Notes: a model not told the origin generated them from the sequence alone. A DNA stretch of 64,000 nucleotides from Lucifuga dentata (GCA_014773175.1 VXCM01000318.1:60303-124302); one strand, 5' to 3'. Numbered from the stretch's first letter, positions 26,525-36,855 are shown. Program-made: numbers and translations.

Positions 26525-27202
26525 GGGTGGTCAGACTGACTAACCAACCAACTGACTGATTGACCACTAAAAAGTGAACAGAGGAATACAGAAGAATCTG
26601 TTTTTTTGCCTTGTGAACCCCCCACCATCATAAGCAAAAGGCAAAGAACATTTCAAAGGACTGTGGAATTGTCATTCAACCTCTTCTCCTCTCTCTCCCT
26701 CCTCCCCTTCCTTTCTCCTTTTTTTGTTGTCCTTTCTGCTTTGGATTTTGGTGCACAGTAAATTGTGCGTGTGTGTTTCTGTGTATTCGCCTGTGCTATG
26801 GAGATCTGGGTAAGGTGTCTGGCAGGGGGATCGACTGTTGGATTCCAAGGACAGGCAAGAGAAGAGGAGCCGACAGCAAGAAGTGAGCAGAGGAGCACTG
26901 CTGCTTTTGGAGCTTGACTGGATTCCTACCTACAATTTTTATTTTTATAATCAACAAGGAAAGAGAAAAAACACTCAGAGGTCCTTCAAACCTTTCTATT
27001 TGGATGTATGGATTTACAAAAGGGCTCATTTTGGTTTAGTTCTGTGGCACTGATACGTGTTTTGAAAGAGCAGATAAAAAAAGGCATTCTTTGCTGTTCT
27101 TGGAATATACATACATCTGATTTGAAAACCACAGCTTTCTGAGATTGCAAAAAGGAGGAAAGTTATATATCTCAATTCAAGGACCTGTAATAATAATTTG
27201 AG
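25862..27202 (+). promoter_or_regulatory. lrrc4: lrrc4 promoter / 5'-leader region (inferred)
   Basis: This region lies directly upstream of a strong splice donor at 27203 and of the lrrc4 coding exon, so it should contain the transcription start and untranslated first exon. It begins with a CpG-bearing patch, includes CTG/GCTG-rich sequence at about 26230-26330 and a (GA)n tract at 26472-26516, and holds several upstream ATGs with short frames. No TATA box or defined start site could be chosen. The position is inferred from the gene structure, not from a recognised core-promoter motif. An N at 26166 interrupts it. Confidence 0.45.
26472..26516. repeat. (GA)n microsatellite in the lrrc4 leader
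   Basis: A long uninterrupted GA tract on the lrrc4 sense strand, likely transcribed as part of the 5' untranslated region. Confidence 0.92.
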
Positions 27203-27590
27203 GTAGGTGTCTAGTGTTTCGACCCCTCTTTGCATCAATTCGTAACATCCTACCGTCCTCTCTGTCTAGTAAAAAGGTTTTTGGTTGTTTGATTTGCCAT
27301 TCTCTCCTTCTCATACACACCTTTCAGAAATGCCAGCACTCTCTACCCTCCCCTATCATTCTGCTGTTAAGCACAGTTAATGGGAGTAAAAGGATTGCTT
27401 AACTGTGGCTAGGTCAGGTTCTCTTGCCCCTCAGTAAGCATCTAAACCCCACCTTTTCCTCTTGGCCTCTTCAGGCCCTTCACTTACCAATTCTGGTTTC
27501 CTTAACTATATTACCCAAAAACCAAGTATTTTCCTTTTCCCCAAAGCCCCCAAACACTACCCTCAAACACCCCCTCATCCTCCCCCCCAG
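27203..27590 (+). other. lrrc4: probable lrrc4 5'-UTR intron (388 bp)
   Basis: The left edge is a good donor, TTTGAG/GTAGGTGT. The right edge is a pyrimidine-rich acceptor, CATCCTCCCCCCCAG, ending at 27590 just 29 bp before the start codon. The interior is pyrimidine-rich with no long frame. Mammalian LRRC4 also carries its whole coding sequence in one exon with a spliced leader, which fits. RNA evidence is needed to confirm the donor. Confidence 0.65.
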
Positions 27591-27623
27591 ATGATGCTGA
27601 ATTATGAACGTGCCACATCATGA
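27591..27623 (+). promoter_or_regulatory. lrrc4: 10-codon upstream ORF overlapping the lrrc4 start (ATGA)
   Basis: Directly after the inferred splice acceptor, ATG ATG CTG opens a ten-codon frame that ends in TGA at 27621-27623. The stop shares ATGA with the main start at 27620. Every ribosome initiating here would terminate on top of the lrrc4 start codon. The sequence is clear; a repressive or reinitiation role is inference. Confidence 0.6.
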
Positions 27624-30609
27624 GTCTCCTGGGGCGGGTAGCTGTGCATCGTGCCAGGAAAGCCGCCCTGCTCTGTGTAGTCTTTCTGATGGCGCGAGTG
27701 TGGAGCAGTGCCTCCCCGGCCTTGGCGGGGGCGGCAGTGTCTCAAGGATCCCAGGGCTGTCCACCACAGTGTTCCTGCAGTAATCAGCAGGGGAAGGTGG
27801 TGTGCACCCGACGTGGCCTCACCCGTGTGCCCCCAGGCATTCCTGCCAACACGCGACACCTCAATCTAATGGAAAACGCCATCGAGGCGGTGCAGGCTGA
27901 CTCCTTCCGCCACCTGCACCACCTCGAGGTGCTCNATGGAAAACGCCATCGAGGCGGTGCAGGCTGACTCCTTCCGCCACCTGCACCACCTCGAGGTGCT
28001 CCAGCTTGGGCGAAATGCCATCAGGCAGATTGAGGTGGGCGCGTTCAATGGACTCACCAACCTCAACACACTGGAGCTTTTTGACAACCGACTGACAGTG
28101 GTGCCCAGTGGGGCCTTTGAGTACCTATCTAAACTAAGAGAACTGTGGCTAAGAAACAACCCCATTGAGAGTATCCCCTCCTATGCCTTCAACCGGGTGC
28201 CCTCCCTTATGCGATTGGACCTAGGAGAGTTAAGAAAACTGGAGTATATCTCTGAAGGAGCTTTTGAGGGCCTACAAAACCTCAAGTACCTCAACCTTGG
28301 CATGTGCAACATAAGGGGTGACATGCCAAATCTGAGCCCCCTCAAGGGCCTAGAGGAGCTTGAGATCTCTGAAAATCACTTCCCAGAGATAAAGCCAGGC
28401 TCCTTCAAAGGCATGCGCTCACTCAAAAAACTATGGGTGATGAATTCACAGATTACAGTGATAGAGCGCAATGCCTTTGATGACCTATCTTCACTGGTGG
28501 AGCTTAATCTTGCCCACAATAATCTGAGCGCTGTGCCACATGATTTGTTCACCCCGCTCAGGTACCTGGTGGAGCTTCATCTCCACCACAACCCTTGGAA
28601 CTGTGGCTGTGAGGCTGTGTGGTTGGCACGATGGCTAAGGGAGTATATCCCTACTAACTCGACTTGCTGTGGACGCTGCCACGCACCTGCCAGCATGAGA
28701 GGACGACAGCTGGTCGAGGTGGACAAAGGTGAGGGTNCGCTGCCACGCACCTGCCAGCATGAGAGGACGACAGCTGGTCGAGGTGGACAAAGGTGAGGGT
28801 GCTACATTTCAGTGTTCTGCACCCTTCATTGCTGACGCTCCAAGAGACTTGAACATCTCAGCTGAACGAGTGGCCGAGCTCCGATGCCGCACTGCCTCAA
28901 TGTCATCGGTGCGCTGGCTCCTACCCAATGGAACTATCCTGACACATGCCACCAGTCACCTAAGAATATCAGTCCTCAATGATGGTACACTTAATTTCTC
29001 AAATGTACTAGCAGCTGACACAGGAACTTACACCTGCATGGTGTCCAATGCAGCTGGGAACTCGAATGCCTCAGCTTACCTCAATGTGAGTGCAGCTGAG
29101 CTTAATACATCCAACTTGAGTTACTTCACTACAGTGACTGTGGAAGTCTTGGGGCCCACCACAGAGATGCCCAAGCCTAAAACCACCACCGCTGCTGCTG
29201 GAGCTGGGGTAGCTGGAGGAGGAGGAGGAGTAGGCCTTGGGACAACAACTACAACTGCTTCTCCCTCTGTCTTTCAGCCAGTCTTCATCTCCACACCCAC
29301 TGTACTGCTGCAAAGTACTGACAAACCAGCAGGTGCAGCAAAGCCATCTGTGGTACCAGGACCCCAGGGTGCCACTGGCAAGCCAGGCAAGTCAGGTCCC
29401 AGCCTGGACGAAGTGATGAAGACGACCAAGATCATAATCGGCTGCTTTGTGGCAGTGACATTGCTGGCTGCTGTCATGCTTATTGCCTTCTACAAACTGA
29501 GAAAGCGCCACCAGCAGAGGAGCACAGTGGCAGCTGCCCGGACTGTGGAAATTATTCAGATGGATGAGGATGATCTTCCACCACCAGCGTCAGCAGCTCA
29601 AGAGACAGCTCTTACATTACCTGAAATTCGGGACCATAACAGCATACACAAACTGGATTTTATTAGCCACAAGACTGACTATGGCTTTCCCAAACCTAGG
29701 GCAGAGTACAAACCCCAGCCTGACTTCACCCTTCACAAACCCAAGGCTGAGTATACCACATACAAGCCAAACATTGACTTCAGTAGCCACAAAACCATCC
29801 CAGATTACAGCACTCACAAATCTACACCAGATTTTAGCCTTCATCGAACAAAGCCTGACTACAGTCCATTCAGACCAGACTACAGCACTCAAAAACCTAG
29901 AGCAGAATACAGCCCATTCAAACCAGGCTTTGGCACTCACCCAAAAACTAAATCAGATTATAGCCCTTTCAAACCAGATTATAGCACTCATCCCAGACAG
30001 AAAACTGACTTCAGCCCATTCAAACGAGATTACAGCACCCAACCAAAACCAAAACATGACTACAGCCCTTTAAAATCGGACTACAATACACAACCTAAAT
30101 CTACAGCTGAATTCAGTCCATTCAAGCCCGACTTCAGCACTCACCCAAGACCCAAGCCTGATTACAGCCCATTTAAGGGTGACTACAGTACTCAGCCTAA
30201 ACCCATAACAGACTACAGTGTCCAGAGATCTCAAACTGACATTACATACAAACCCAAGGACCCTTATACTCCTCATAAGGCTGCAACTAACTACAGCGCC
30301 TTCAACACTGACTTCAGCCCTCACACAGCGGATTACAGCGCCTTCAAGTCCGATTTTAGTCCCCACACTCAGAGACCTAAACCTGATTTCAGTCCACACA
30401 AAATGGACTATAGCCCTCATAAGGTGGATTACAGCAGTCTACAGCCCAAATATAACACCTATAAACCAACTGGTCATGGAGCTAAATGGACAGACAACAA
30501 TGTTGGAAACTCTCTGCCTCGAGCCTTGCCCAGCACCATTACAGCAATGGCTGAGCCCTTTGTCATAAAAACTCACACCAAGGAAAAGGTACAGGAAACT
30601 CAGATTTAA
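27620..30609 (+). CDS. lrrc4: LRRC4 / netrin-G ligand 2, with enlarged tail; interrupted by two assembly joins
   Basis: Single-pass postsynaptic adhesion protein; family members bind netrin-G2 and recruit PSD-95. The span is 2990 bp. Removing two single-N joins (67 and 64 extra bases) leaves one frame of 952 residues. Order: signal peptide about 1-37; LRRNT with C47, C51, C53, C62; LRR array about 78-300; LRRCT from NPWNC at 302; C2 Ig domain about 353-440 with C379 and C429 (DTGTYTC); Thr/Gly/Pro-rich stalk; membrane segment about 561-580 ([20 protein letters not shown]); basic stop-transfer RKRHQQR; cytoplasmic tail ending ETQI, a class I PDZ ligand. The start ATG has A at -3 and aligns with the mammalian start region. 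Mammalian LRRC4 is about 653 residues; the excess is almost all a repeat at about 636-900. Synteny inside snd1 separates it from LRRC4B and LRRC4C. The gene lies antisense to its host. Confidence 0.95.
27869..28001. other. assembly join in lrrc4: 66-bp duplication around N
   Basis: Positions 27869-27934 recur exactly at 27936-28001 with one N at 27935 between them. The extra 67 bases shift the frame by one. Dropping one copy and the N restores an LRR consensus ([20 protein letters not shown]) that matches the family. The duplication is therefore an unmerged contig overlap and not a mutation. Confidence 0.95.
28674..28800. other. assembly join in lrrc4: 63-bp duplication around N
   Basis: Positions 28674-28736 are repeated exactly at 28738-28800, split by an N at 28737. 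The 64 extra bases shift the frame again. Removing them joins the LRRCT domain ([20 protein letters not shown]) to the Ig domain in one frame. Confidence 0.95.
29656..30450 (+). repeat. lrrc4: degenerate coding repeat in the LRRC4 cytoplasmic tail
   Basis: About 265 residues (636-900) built from a loose motif, [DE]-[YF]-S/T-x-x-K followed by Pro- and Lys-rich spacers (for example [27 protein letters not shown]). The region is basic, rich in Tyr, Phe, Ser, Pro, Lys and His, lacks Cys and Trp, and should be disordered. It lies between conserved tail sequence ([16 protein letters not shown]) and the conserved YNTYKP...ETQI end. Mammalian LRRC4 goes almost directly from the first block to the second. 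Confidence 0.9.
29860..30213 (+). repeat. lrrc4: seven-unit 17-residue (51-bp) tandem array within LRRC4
   Basis: One 16-residue unit and six 17-residue units occupy residues 704-821. Examples are [34 protein letters not shown] and [17 protein letters not shown]. Each unit carries two aromatic-Ser half motifs. The units differ at many third codon positions while keeping the amino-acid pattern, so the array is not a recent slippage product. Confidence 0.93.
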
Positions 30610-31160
30610 AAGGCCCCCCAAAAGGCTCCCTCTCCTTTATCTAGGTCCCTAGCTCCCTCCCAACCCTGTTCCATTGCCCTTTTCCCTCCTTTCATCATAA
30701 ATTCATGCAATAGAATGCACAACATAAAGAGGACAGGAACTACTTTTTTTGTACAGAGGACAAACTTAAAGACTGATGTTTTCTTGTTGTACATGCTTAT
30801 AAATATATATATATGGACAAACTGAAACTACCATGGGCTGGTGATAGAGAAAAATATATTAAAAAGAAATTGAAACTATTTTCTAAATTGTAACTTCTAT
30901 TTAAAATGATGAGTTGTTTAAGATGCTGTCTTGACTTTGACAAATGAGCATAGTCTTGTTTTAAAAAAGGGGCGTTCTGTGTCATTTTTAAACCATGCTA
31001 CAGAGAATGCAGTGATAAGAAAAATATTTATACAGAGATGACTTTCTTTAACAAAAATAGAAAAAGGTCAGTGTCGATCTTTACAGGTTTATCTTGTAAA
31101 AGCACCAAGAATTTGTACTGTGCCAAATGTTATAAATGCAATAAAAAGGATTTTTGGAAG
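30610..31160 (+). other. lrrc4: lrrc4 3'-UTR
   Basis: About 550 bp after the stop codon, AT-rich, with ATATAT tracts, up to the first clear AATAAA. The end is inferred as about 15-20 nt past that signal. Longer 3'-UTRs using later signals, for example the A-rich AATAAATAAA near 32094, cannot be excluded. Confidence 0.55.
31140..31145 (+). terminator. lrrc4: candidate lrrc4 polyadenylation signal
   Basis: A canonical AATAAA hexamer in the sense strand about 530 nt after the lrrc4 stop codon. It is the first good signal downstream. Confidence 0.55.
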
Positions 31161-32056
31161 AAAAAGGAAGCATTAGAGAGAAATGTTTTCCCCTTTCTCA
31201 TCTTCTCTTGGTGTATACTGTAATGATCAGCCAAATGCGTTAGACACTGCAGTAAGATGCTGCAGCTTTAGTTTAACCCTACATGTGCCAAATGACTCAA
31301 ACAGAATGAATCATAGTGCTGAAGTAAATTGTGCCTTTTTCTTAATCTCTCAGCACCTTCATTGCATTATTTTTTTTAAACATCTAACGGAAGAACTTGC
31401 TCAGTCTTTATACCATTAATGTGAGTCATGGTGCCTCATCAAGGTGTGGCTGATCAAAAGCCTGTATTCAATCTGTGAGATCAAATGTTTCATAAGCGCA
31501 TTAACAAAGATGTCAAACAATAATGTTCTACAGATAAGTGTAGAAAACTATCACAACATCTAATATTCACCAGTTTCATTGGTTGTTACACAATGCTTCT
31601 GACGAATGTGCTGATAGTGTTATATGTAACCCTTTTCTTACATTCATTAACTGTTGTTATTAATCTTGTAATTAATGAGTGAAAGAGGCTGACAAATACA
31701 GGTGAAACGGTGTTTGCGATTTGAGACTGTCTTGCTCTTTGCCAAAAAATATAGATCTTCATTTCACTTTTCATTGCATTGCCAGCTGTTGTGCCTTCAT
31801 CAATCTGTGTAGGGGCTTTTTTATGGTGACAAATGAATTTGGGGTCTCACTGTTAACTGTACATTTTTCATCTTCGATAATATTACCCCTCTCAATCATA
31901 ATACAGCTTCACAGTTCTCTAGCTAACAAAGAAAGATAACGTACATAGTGATTAGTAGGTATGACATGTACAGGTGAGACAGTTTGTTTTAGGAAGCCAT
32001 AAGCAACCATGAACATGAAGACCTTGCTATTGCTTTGTAGAGAGTGAGTACCAAGC

Positions 32057-32183
32057 AAACTGGTATATTCACTTGTGTGAAAAACTGAAAAAAAATAAAT
32101 AAAAAAAAAAAAATTCTGTNAAACTGGTATATTCACTTGTGTGAAAAACTGAAAAAAAATAAATAAAAAAAAAAAAATTCTGT
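32057..32183. other. assembly join: 63-bp duplication around an N
   Basis: Positions 32057-32119 are repeated exactly at 32121-32183 around an N at 32120, the same pattern as in lrrc4. Confidence 0.9.
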
Positions 32184-34950
32184 GTGAACTAGGAGTACTA
32201 AGCAGTAAAAGATCATGTTTGGAGAAGGGTTATTTTTCTGAGAAATGACAAGGAGAATACTCCAAAAGAGTTCCATAAGACTGCTGAAAGCTGATTAAGT
32301 TATTTAAGAAACAAGACAACTAAGTCTTTGAGGTGCGTGACATCAGCACATCCACAGTTATTGCCTGTATTGGCTGGCAAAGCTTTGGCATAGTGGTGTG
32401 GTTGTTGACTAGTACAGAGGTTTAGTTGTTGACACTAGTTTATATAAGCCATGGGAAATGTGGTTAAAAAAAAAAAAAAAAAAANAAAAAAAAAAAAAAA
32501 AACAGAGATTACCTGTAAGAGCCACAGTAGTAATTACTAACTCTTTGCTCTGCCTTTTCAAATATGAGACAGAAGTTAAACAAGGAAGGTGGTTGAATAA
32601 AAGGAGTGAGAGGTTGACATTATGTATCACAAGAATACTAAAGTGGTGTCTGAGAGCTTGGATATGATGTGTTTAACATGCAGTACAGGCTGTCAGAAGA
32701 GGAGAGTGACATCTGAGTTTGTTGGGTGACAATGCCAGCAATGAGAAATTAGGAAGTGACAGAGGGAGGAAGAGAATGAGACTGTAAGAGACAAGGTTAA
32801 AGAAAATAGCTGAAGAAAGGAACAAGCAGAAATAGAACTGCCTCATTGCACCAGCTTTTTTTTTTTTTTTTTTTTTTTTTTGCACATTTAGCTTTTTTAG
32901 GAGACACCCTGTTCTTGGACAGAACATTAAAAAACACACAGCACTGTGAGTGTGATATGCAAAGATGGCGAAGGGTAAAGAAAGACTAGGAGAGAATGCC
33001 GATGAAGAGTGAAGGGTAGAATGTGCAAGTTTAACTCCAAAACAGCATGACCCTACTGCAGGCTCGGCTTCGCTCAGATATTTTATTTTGAATTTACCAA
33101 ACAATGAAATTCATCTGAATGCTCTTTGACAAAGAGAAAATGAGAGTGGCAGCAATTTACAGCTTTTGAATTAGCTATTTATTGTACACATTCAATAAGC
33201 AACAATAGTATAATGATCACATCTTATACGAGTATATTTTAAGTACTCATAACTGCATCAGTATCTTGTCATAATGCCAAAAGGAGAACTGTCTTTATAC
33301 TCCTCCTTACTATGTTAAAAATAAACTACTGCAAGTGCACCGAGGGCCATAATCACTGGTCACAAAAATCAGGCATAATCAATAATAATCACTTCTTGCT
33401 AGTTGCCCACTTTCCTCTATTTCTGTTGATGACTCAGTCAGCTTTTGATGAGTGAGCATTTTCTACAGTTATAACAACAGGCTAGATAGATCATACGTTA
33501 CAGTCTGTTTGTATTTGTAAATGTATGTGTGTTTTCTGTGCTGAAACTGTTTTCTGTCTTGGCATGGCTTTGTCTGCCACTTCTGTACAGCTGTTCTGAC
33601 AACAAAACATGCAAAAATAGACAGTGAATTTCTAATTATCACTGAGGTGAATTATGTGAGAGGAATAATCTCACATAATCTTCTGTATGTTGTATCTAAA
33701 TTGTTGGTGTAAATAGGTTAGACTGAACAGTTGTATGAACAGATGTAATCACTGTAGTCAGCATTAAGCTGTGTTACTGTATTCTGTCATAAGCTTTGCC
33801 ATATTGCACCGCACTTGGTTATACCACAGTTTGGTATACTATGACGGGACTTATGCTGCATCATATGCGGTATGCTGTGAAAAGGGTCACATTAAGCTGT
33901 GCTGTAATGGGCTATTTCAAACTAATCATTCAACGTTGCTTTAGGGTCATCACTCATCAAATCAGCAAGGCAACCACTGAAAAGCCTGTCTCAAAGGAAA
34001 ACACTCCTTGCCTCCATCCCTTCCTCCTCCATGTCATGTTTTTCATCCTGTGTGCTTCATTAGCAATCATGATGCCATTTAGAAAGCGGAAGCAAGGCAA
34101 GATGCACCTATTTAGCCACAGCTCACAGAGACTGGGGAAGGAGGGAAAGAACAGGATGGGTAGCTGCAGTTAGAGGAGAAAGAAAAAGTGGTATAGAAAT
34201 GGAGAGGCAGGAAAGAAAATGTAACTGGTAGAAATGAGTAACAGTTTACTTGAAATGATGAAGGAGGAAGAATTCTGGTTACTAAACGTAGAAAACAGAA
34301 AAAATTAATATCAGAAAAGGGAGAAGAGCTACTGTAAGAAGCAAATAACAGACAACAGCAAAAAAAAAAAAAAGNAAAAAAAAAAAAAAGAGAGAGAAAC
34401 CTAACAGAATTGAATAATTGAATTGTTCTGATGATAGATTAAGTATTTCTGGGAGACTAAATAGAATAGAAAACACATGAATTAGAACTGGGAAGTGACA
34501 GGGAAACGAGTGAGAAATAAAGGTCAAACGAATAAAAAAGGTATGAAATGAGGAGCCAAAAGAAGCCAAAAAAAAACAAGAAAAGGAGAACAAGAAACAG
34601 ATATAACAAGTGCAATTTGATTAAAAACAAACAGAATTTGATTAAAAACAAACAGAAAATGAGAGCAAAGAGGCAAAGGAAGAGCAACCAAATGAGAAAG
34701 GTGAGGAAAAGAGAGAACGGGAGTGAAGAGAGTAAGGGCGCCAGGGACAGGAGAAAGCAGAGTGAACGTGATGCAAGAGTGCCAGCTACAGATGGAACGG
34801 GGGATATATGGCTTGGCCATCATGGCTCCTGCATGATTGGTGAATGGCCTGGACTGCGCTACAGCAGACTTGGGAGGGAGGGGGTGACAGAAGATCTGTT
34901 TCCACAGCAGAGTATAGCAGATAAGAAGTGCTGATAACAGTAATGGACTG

Positions 34951-35012
34951 GACCACTGGGGGTACTTGAGGAAGGGAGACCAGTACCCCCAGTGGTCTCC
35001 CTTCCTCAAGTA
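34951..35012. repeat. interlocked perfect inverted repeats (15 and 20 bp)
   Basis: GACCACTGGGGGTAC at 34951-34965 is complementary to 34983-34997. TACTTGAGGAAGGGAGACCA at 34963-34982 is complementary to 34993-35012. The pairs alternate (A, B, A', B'), so both stems cannot form as simple nested hairpins. Both are perfect. The segment lies next to the assembly join at 34956-35086, but each copy holds both arms of the 20-bp repeat. Confidence 0.9.
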
Positions 35013-35086
35013 AAGGGGGANCTGGGGGTACTTGAGGAAGGGAGACCAGTACCCCCAGTGGTCTCCCTTCCTCAAGTAAAGGGGGA
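34956..35086. other. assembly join: 65-bp duplication around an N
   Basis: Positions 34956-35020 equal 35022-35086 exactly, with an N at 35021. Hairpin sequence here may have stalled the assembler. Confidence 0.9.
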
Positions 35087-36823
35087 AGCAGAGAGGATGG
35101 GAGGATCAAGAGGTCAGCAAAAATGAAACTGCAGAGACAATAACTGTCAGAGTGCAAACGTGACTGCATGTGTATGTTTTCACTGTGATCACAAGGACAC
35201 AGGTCAATTAAACAGGTCAAAGTCAGAGCCAATAAATCATCAGCAAAAATAAACAGAACAAAAATGTGCCTTATAAAATATTTCATTTCAGAAGCTTGTT
35301 CTCAACTTAAAGGGCTGGTAGGGCAGTTGGAAACCAAGATATTTTTATTCTGCAATCTCTTTTTTCCTCAGTGTAAATTATGACACACTGAGGCACAGAA
35401 GATGACTGTAATAAAAGGTGATTCTGTTAAAATGACCTAGACCACTAGGAATTACAATGTCATCCTACTCAGTTATTTATCAGACTGCAATCAATAAAGC
35501 CAGTAAACTCAAAGGATATGCATTTTAGTTTTAAAACATTTTTGTCTTTCTAATAAAGTGGCAGTAGTTGGCAAAGGTCACGTTTATGCATGCTACAATG
35601 TACAGGAAACGTATTATGCTCTACACGTGTGCTATGGAGTGCACATTACACTTTGTATGGGAGCATGAGCCAGTGTGCTAGTGAAGGCGACAGGAAGCTA
35701 TTCTGAGCAGGCCTGGGAGCGTGCTGCCTTGTGAGTCAAAATGAGTCAGGGCCAAAGAACAGAGGAACAGGGACATGCTCATTATGGTAGTGGGGGAAAT
35801 TAAGTCATTTATAGGAAAACAAATGAACGTATCCCTGCTTTAATAATTGAAGCTTATGTTAAAAAAAAAAAAAAAANAAAAAAAAAAAAAAATGAAATGA
35901 AAAATAACACCAAGAGCAAAGGAAATACGGAGGATAAGTGTTGGAAATAAGGCGAGTTGATGGTGCATTAGACATTGGCTGTGTGAAAATTAATGTAAAT
36001 AGCCATATTCAAAGACCAGCTTGTGGTATGATTTGTTATTAGTGAGGTCAACAGAGTCGAAGAAAATTTTTCATCACAATATACCTTTGGCTATGGGCCC
36101 AGTGTACAAGGCTGTAGTGTTGAATAAGTGCATGCTGACAGGCCTTACTGAAGATATACACCGTAGTCAAATTCGCACAGATTCACACATACCAGAATCG
36201 TAGGTGGGTTGTACGAGCTATATTTTGCCATGTGAAGGACCGCTCAAGTGTGTTAGTCCCTGTGAGAGCGCGTTTATTGCCCTTTTGGTGGGTGAAAAAC
36301 ATCCTTCTGTTTTTTAAAGCAGCCAGAGACGACGAAGCCTTACTTTTATGATCCCCTGTCCAGTAGTTGAGAGCAAGGTGTGTGTAGTAAATCATGTCCA
36401 GTGAGAGCAGCAAGCTGGGGACATTTGTGGGGAGGGGGTGTTGAGGTTTTTGTGTGTGCACAAACACAAAGGAAAACACAAAGTCACACACGCAACAGTA
36501 TGTGCACACACACACAGCAAAAATGAAGCCATTGGCCATTAATTTCACTGCTTTTGTTGAGATTTATAGTCTGGAGAGAAATCATGTTCACAGGCATAGC
36601 ATCGCCAAGGCTACTATGCTCAGGATCACACACAAACACACTTATAAAACAATCAGAATTGATATTCAGAGGCACAGTTCAAATGCTTTACTGATGGCAA
36701 AAAAACAACACACACGTATTGTAGTGACCTGTGTAAACTTTACTGAAGTGACCAGACTCTTAAAACTGCATCACTTCCTATAATTTCCTATTATTTCTTT
36801 AGTCTTCCATAAAGTTGCATATA

Positions 36824-36855
36824 CACCCAGTGGCCACTTTATTAGGTACACCTGT
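36824..36855. mobile_element. solo terminus of a fish Tc1-like transposon
   Basis: CAGTGGCCACTTTATTAGGT followed by ACACCTGT is the terminal inverted-repeat sequence of an abundant fish Tc1-like family. It is preceded by TA, the target dinucleotide of that superfamily. No opposite end was found in the window and no transposase sequence follows, so this is a remnant or a very small derivative. Family recognition is from memory. Confidence 0.65.

Larger units (their letters stand above)
31161..36820 (-). other. snd1: snd1 long intron between lrrc4 and the Tc1-like terminus
   Basis: AT-rich intronic DNA. It holds homopolymer runs around Ns at 32485, 34375 and 35877, a poly-T run at about 32859-32881, a purine-rich block at about 34270-34760 containing a 21-bp tandem duplication near 34616-34657, an assembly duplication at 32057-32183, and the inverted-repeat structure near 34951-35012. 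A 125-codon frame at 33796-34173 shows no family signature and is probably chance. Confidence 0.65.

Noticed and set aside
27620..28796. lrrc4 as a pseudogene with two frameshifts
   Set aside because: Both shifts coincide with exact duplications around a single N, and discounting them restores a fully conserved frame.
29564..30073. Long plus-strand frame overlapping the lrrc4 tail (also 30218-30568, and minus-strand 29617-29940 and 30070-30420)
   Set aside because: They are shadows of the repetitive lrrc4 coding sequence. The repeat simply lacks stops in other frames, and only the lrrc4 frame joins conserved sequence at both ends.
33796..34173. 125-codon plus-strand frame
   Set aside because: No recognisable domain, composition like the surrounding intron, and no splice or promoter context. 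Probably chance.
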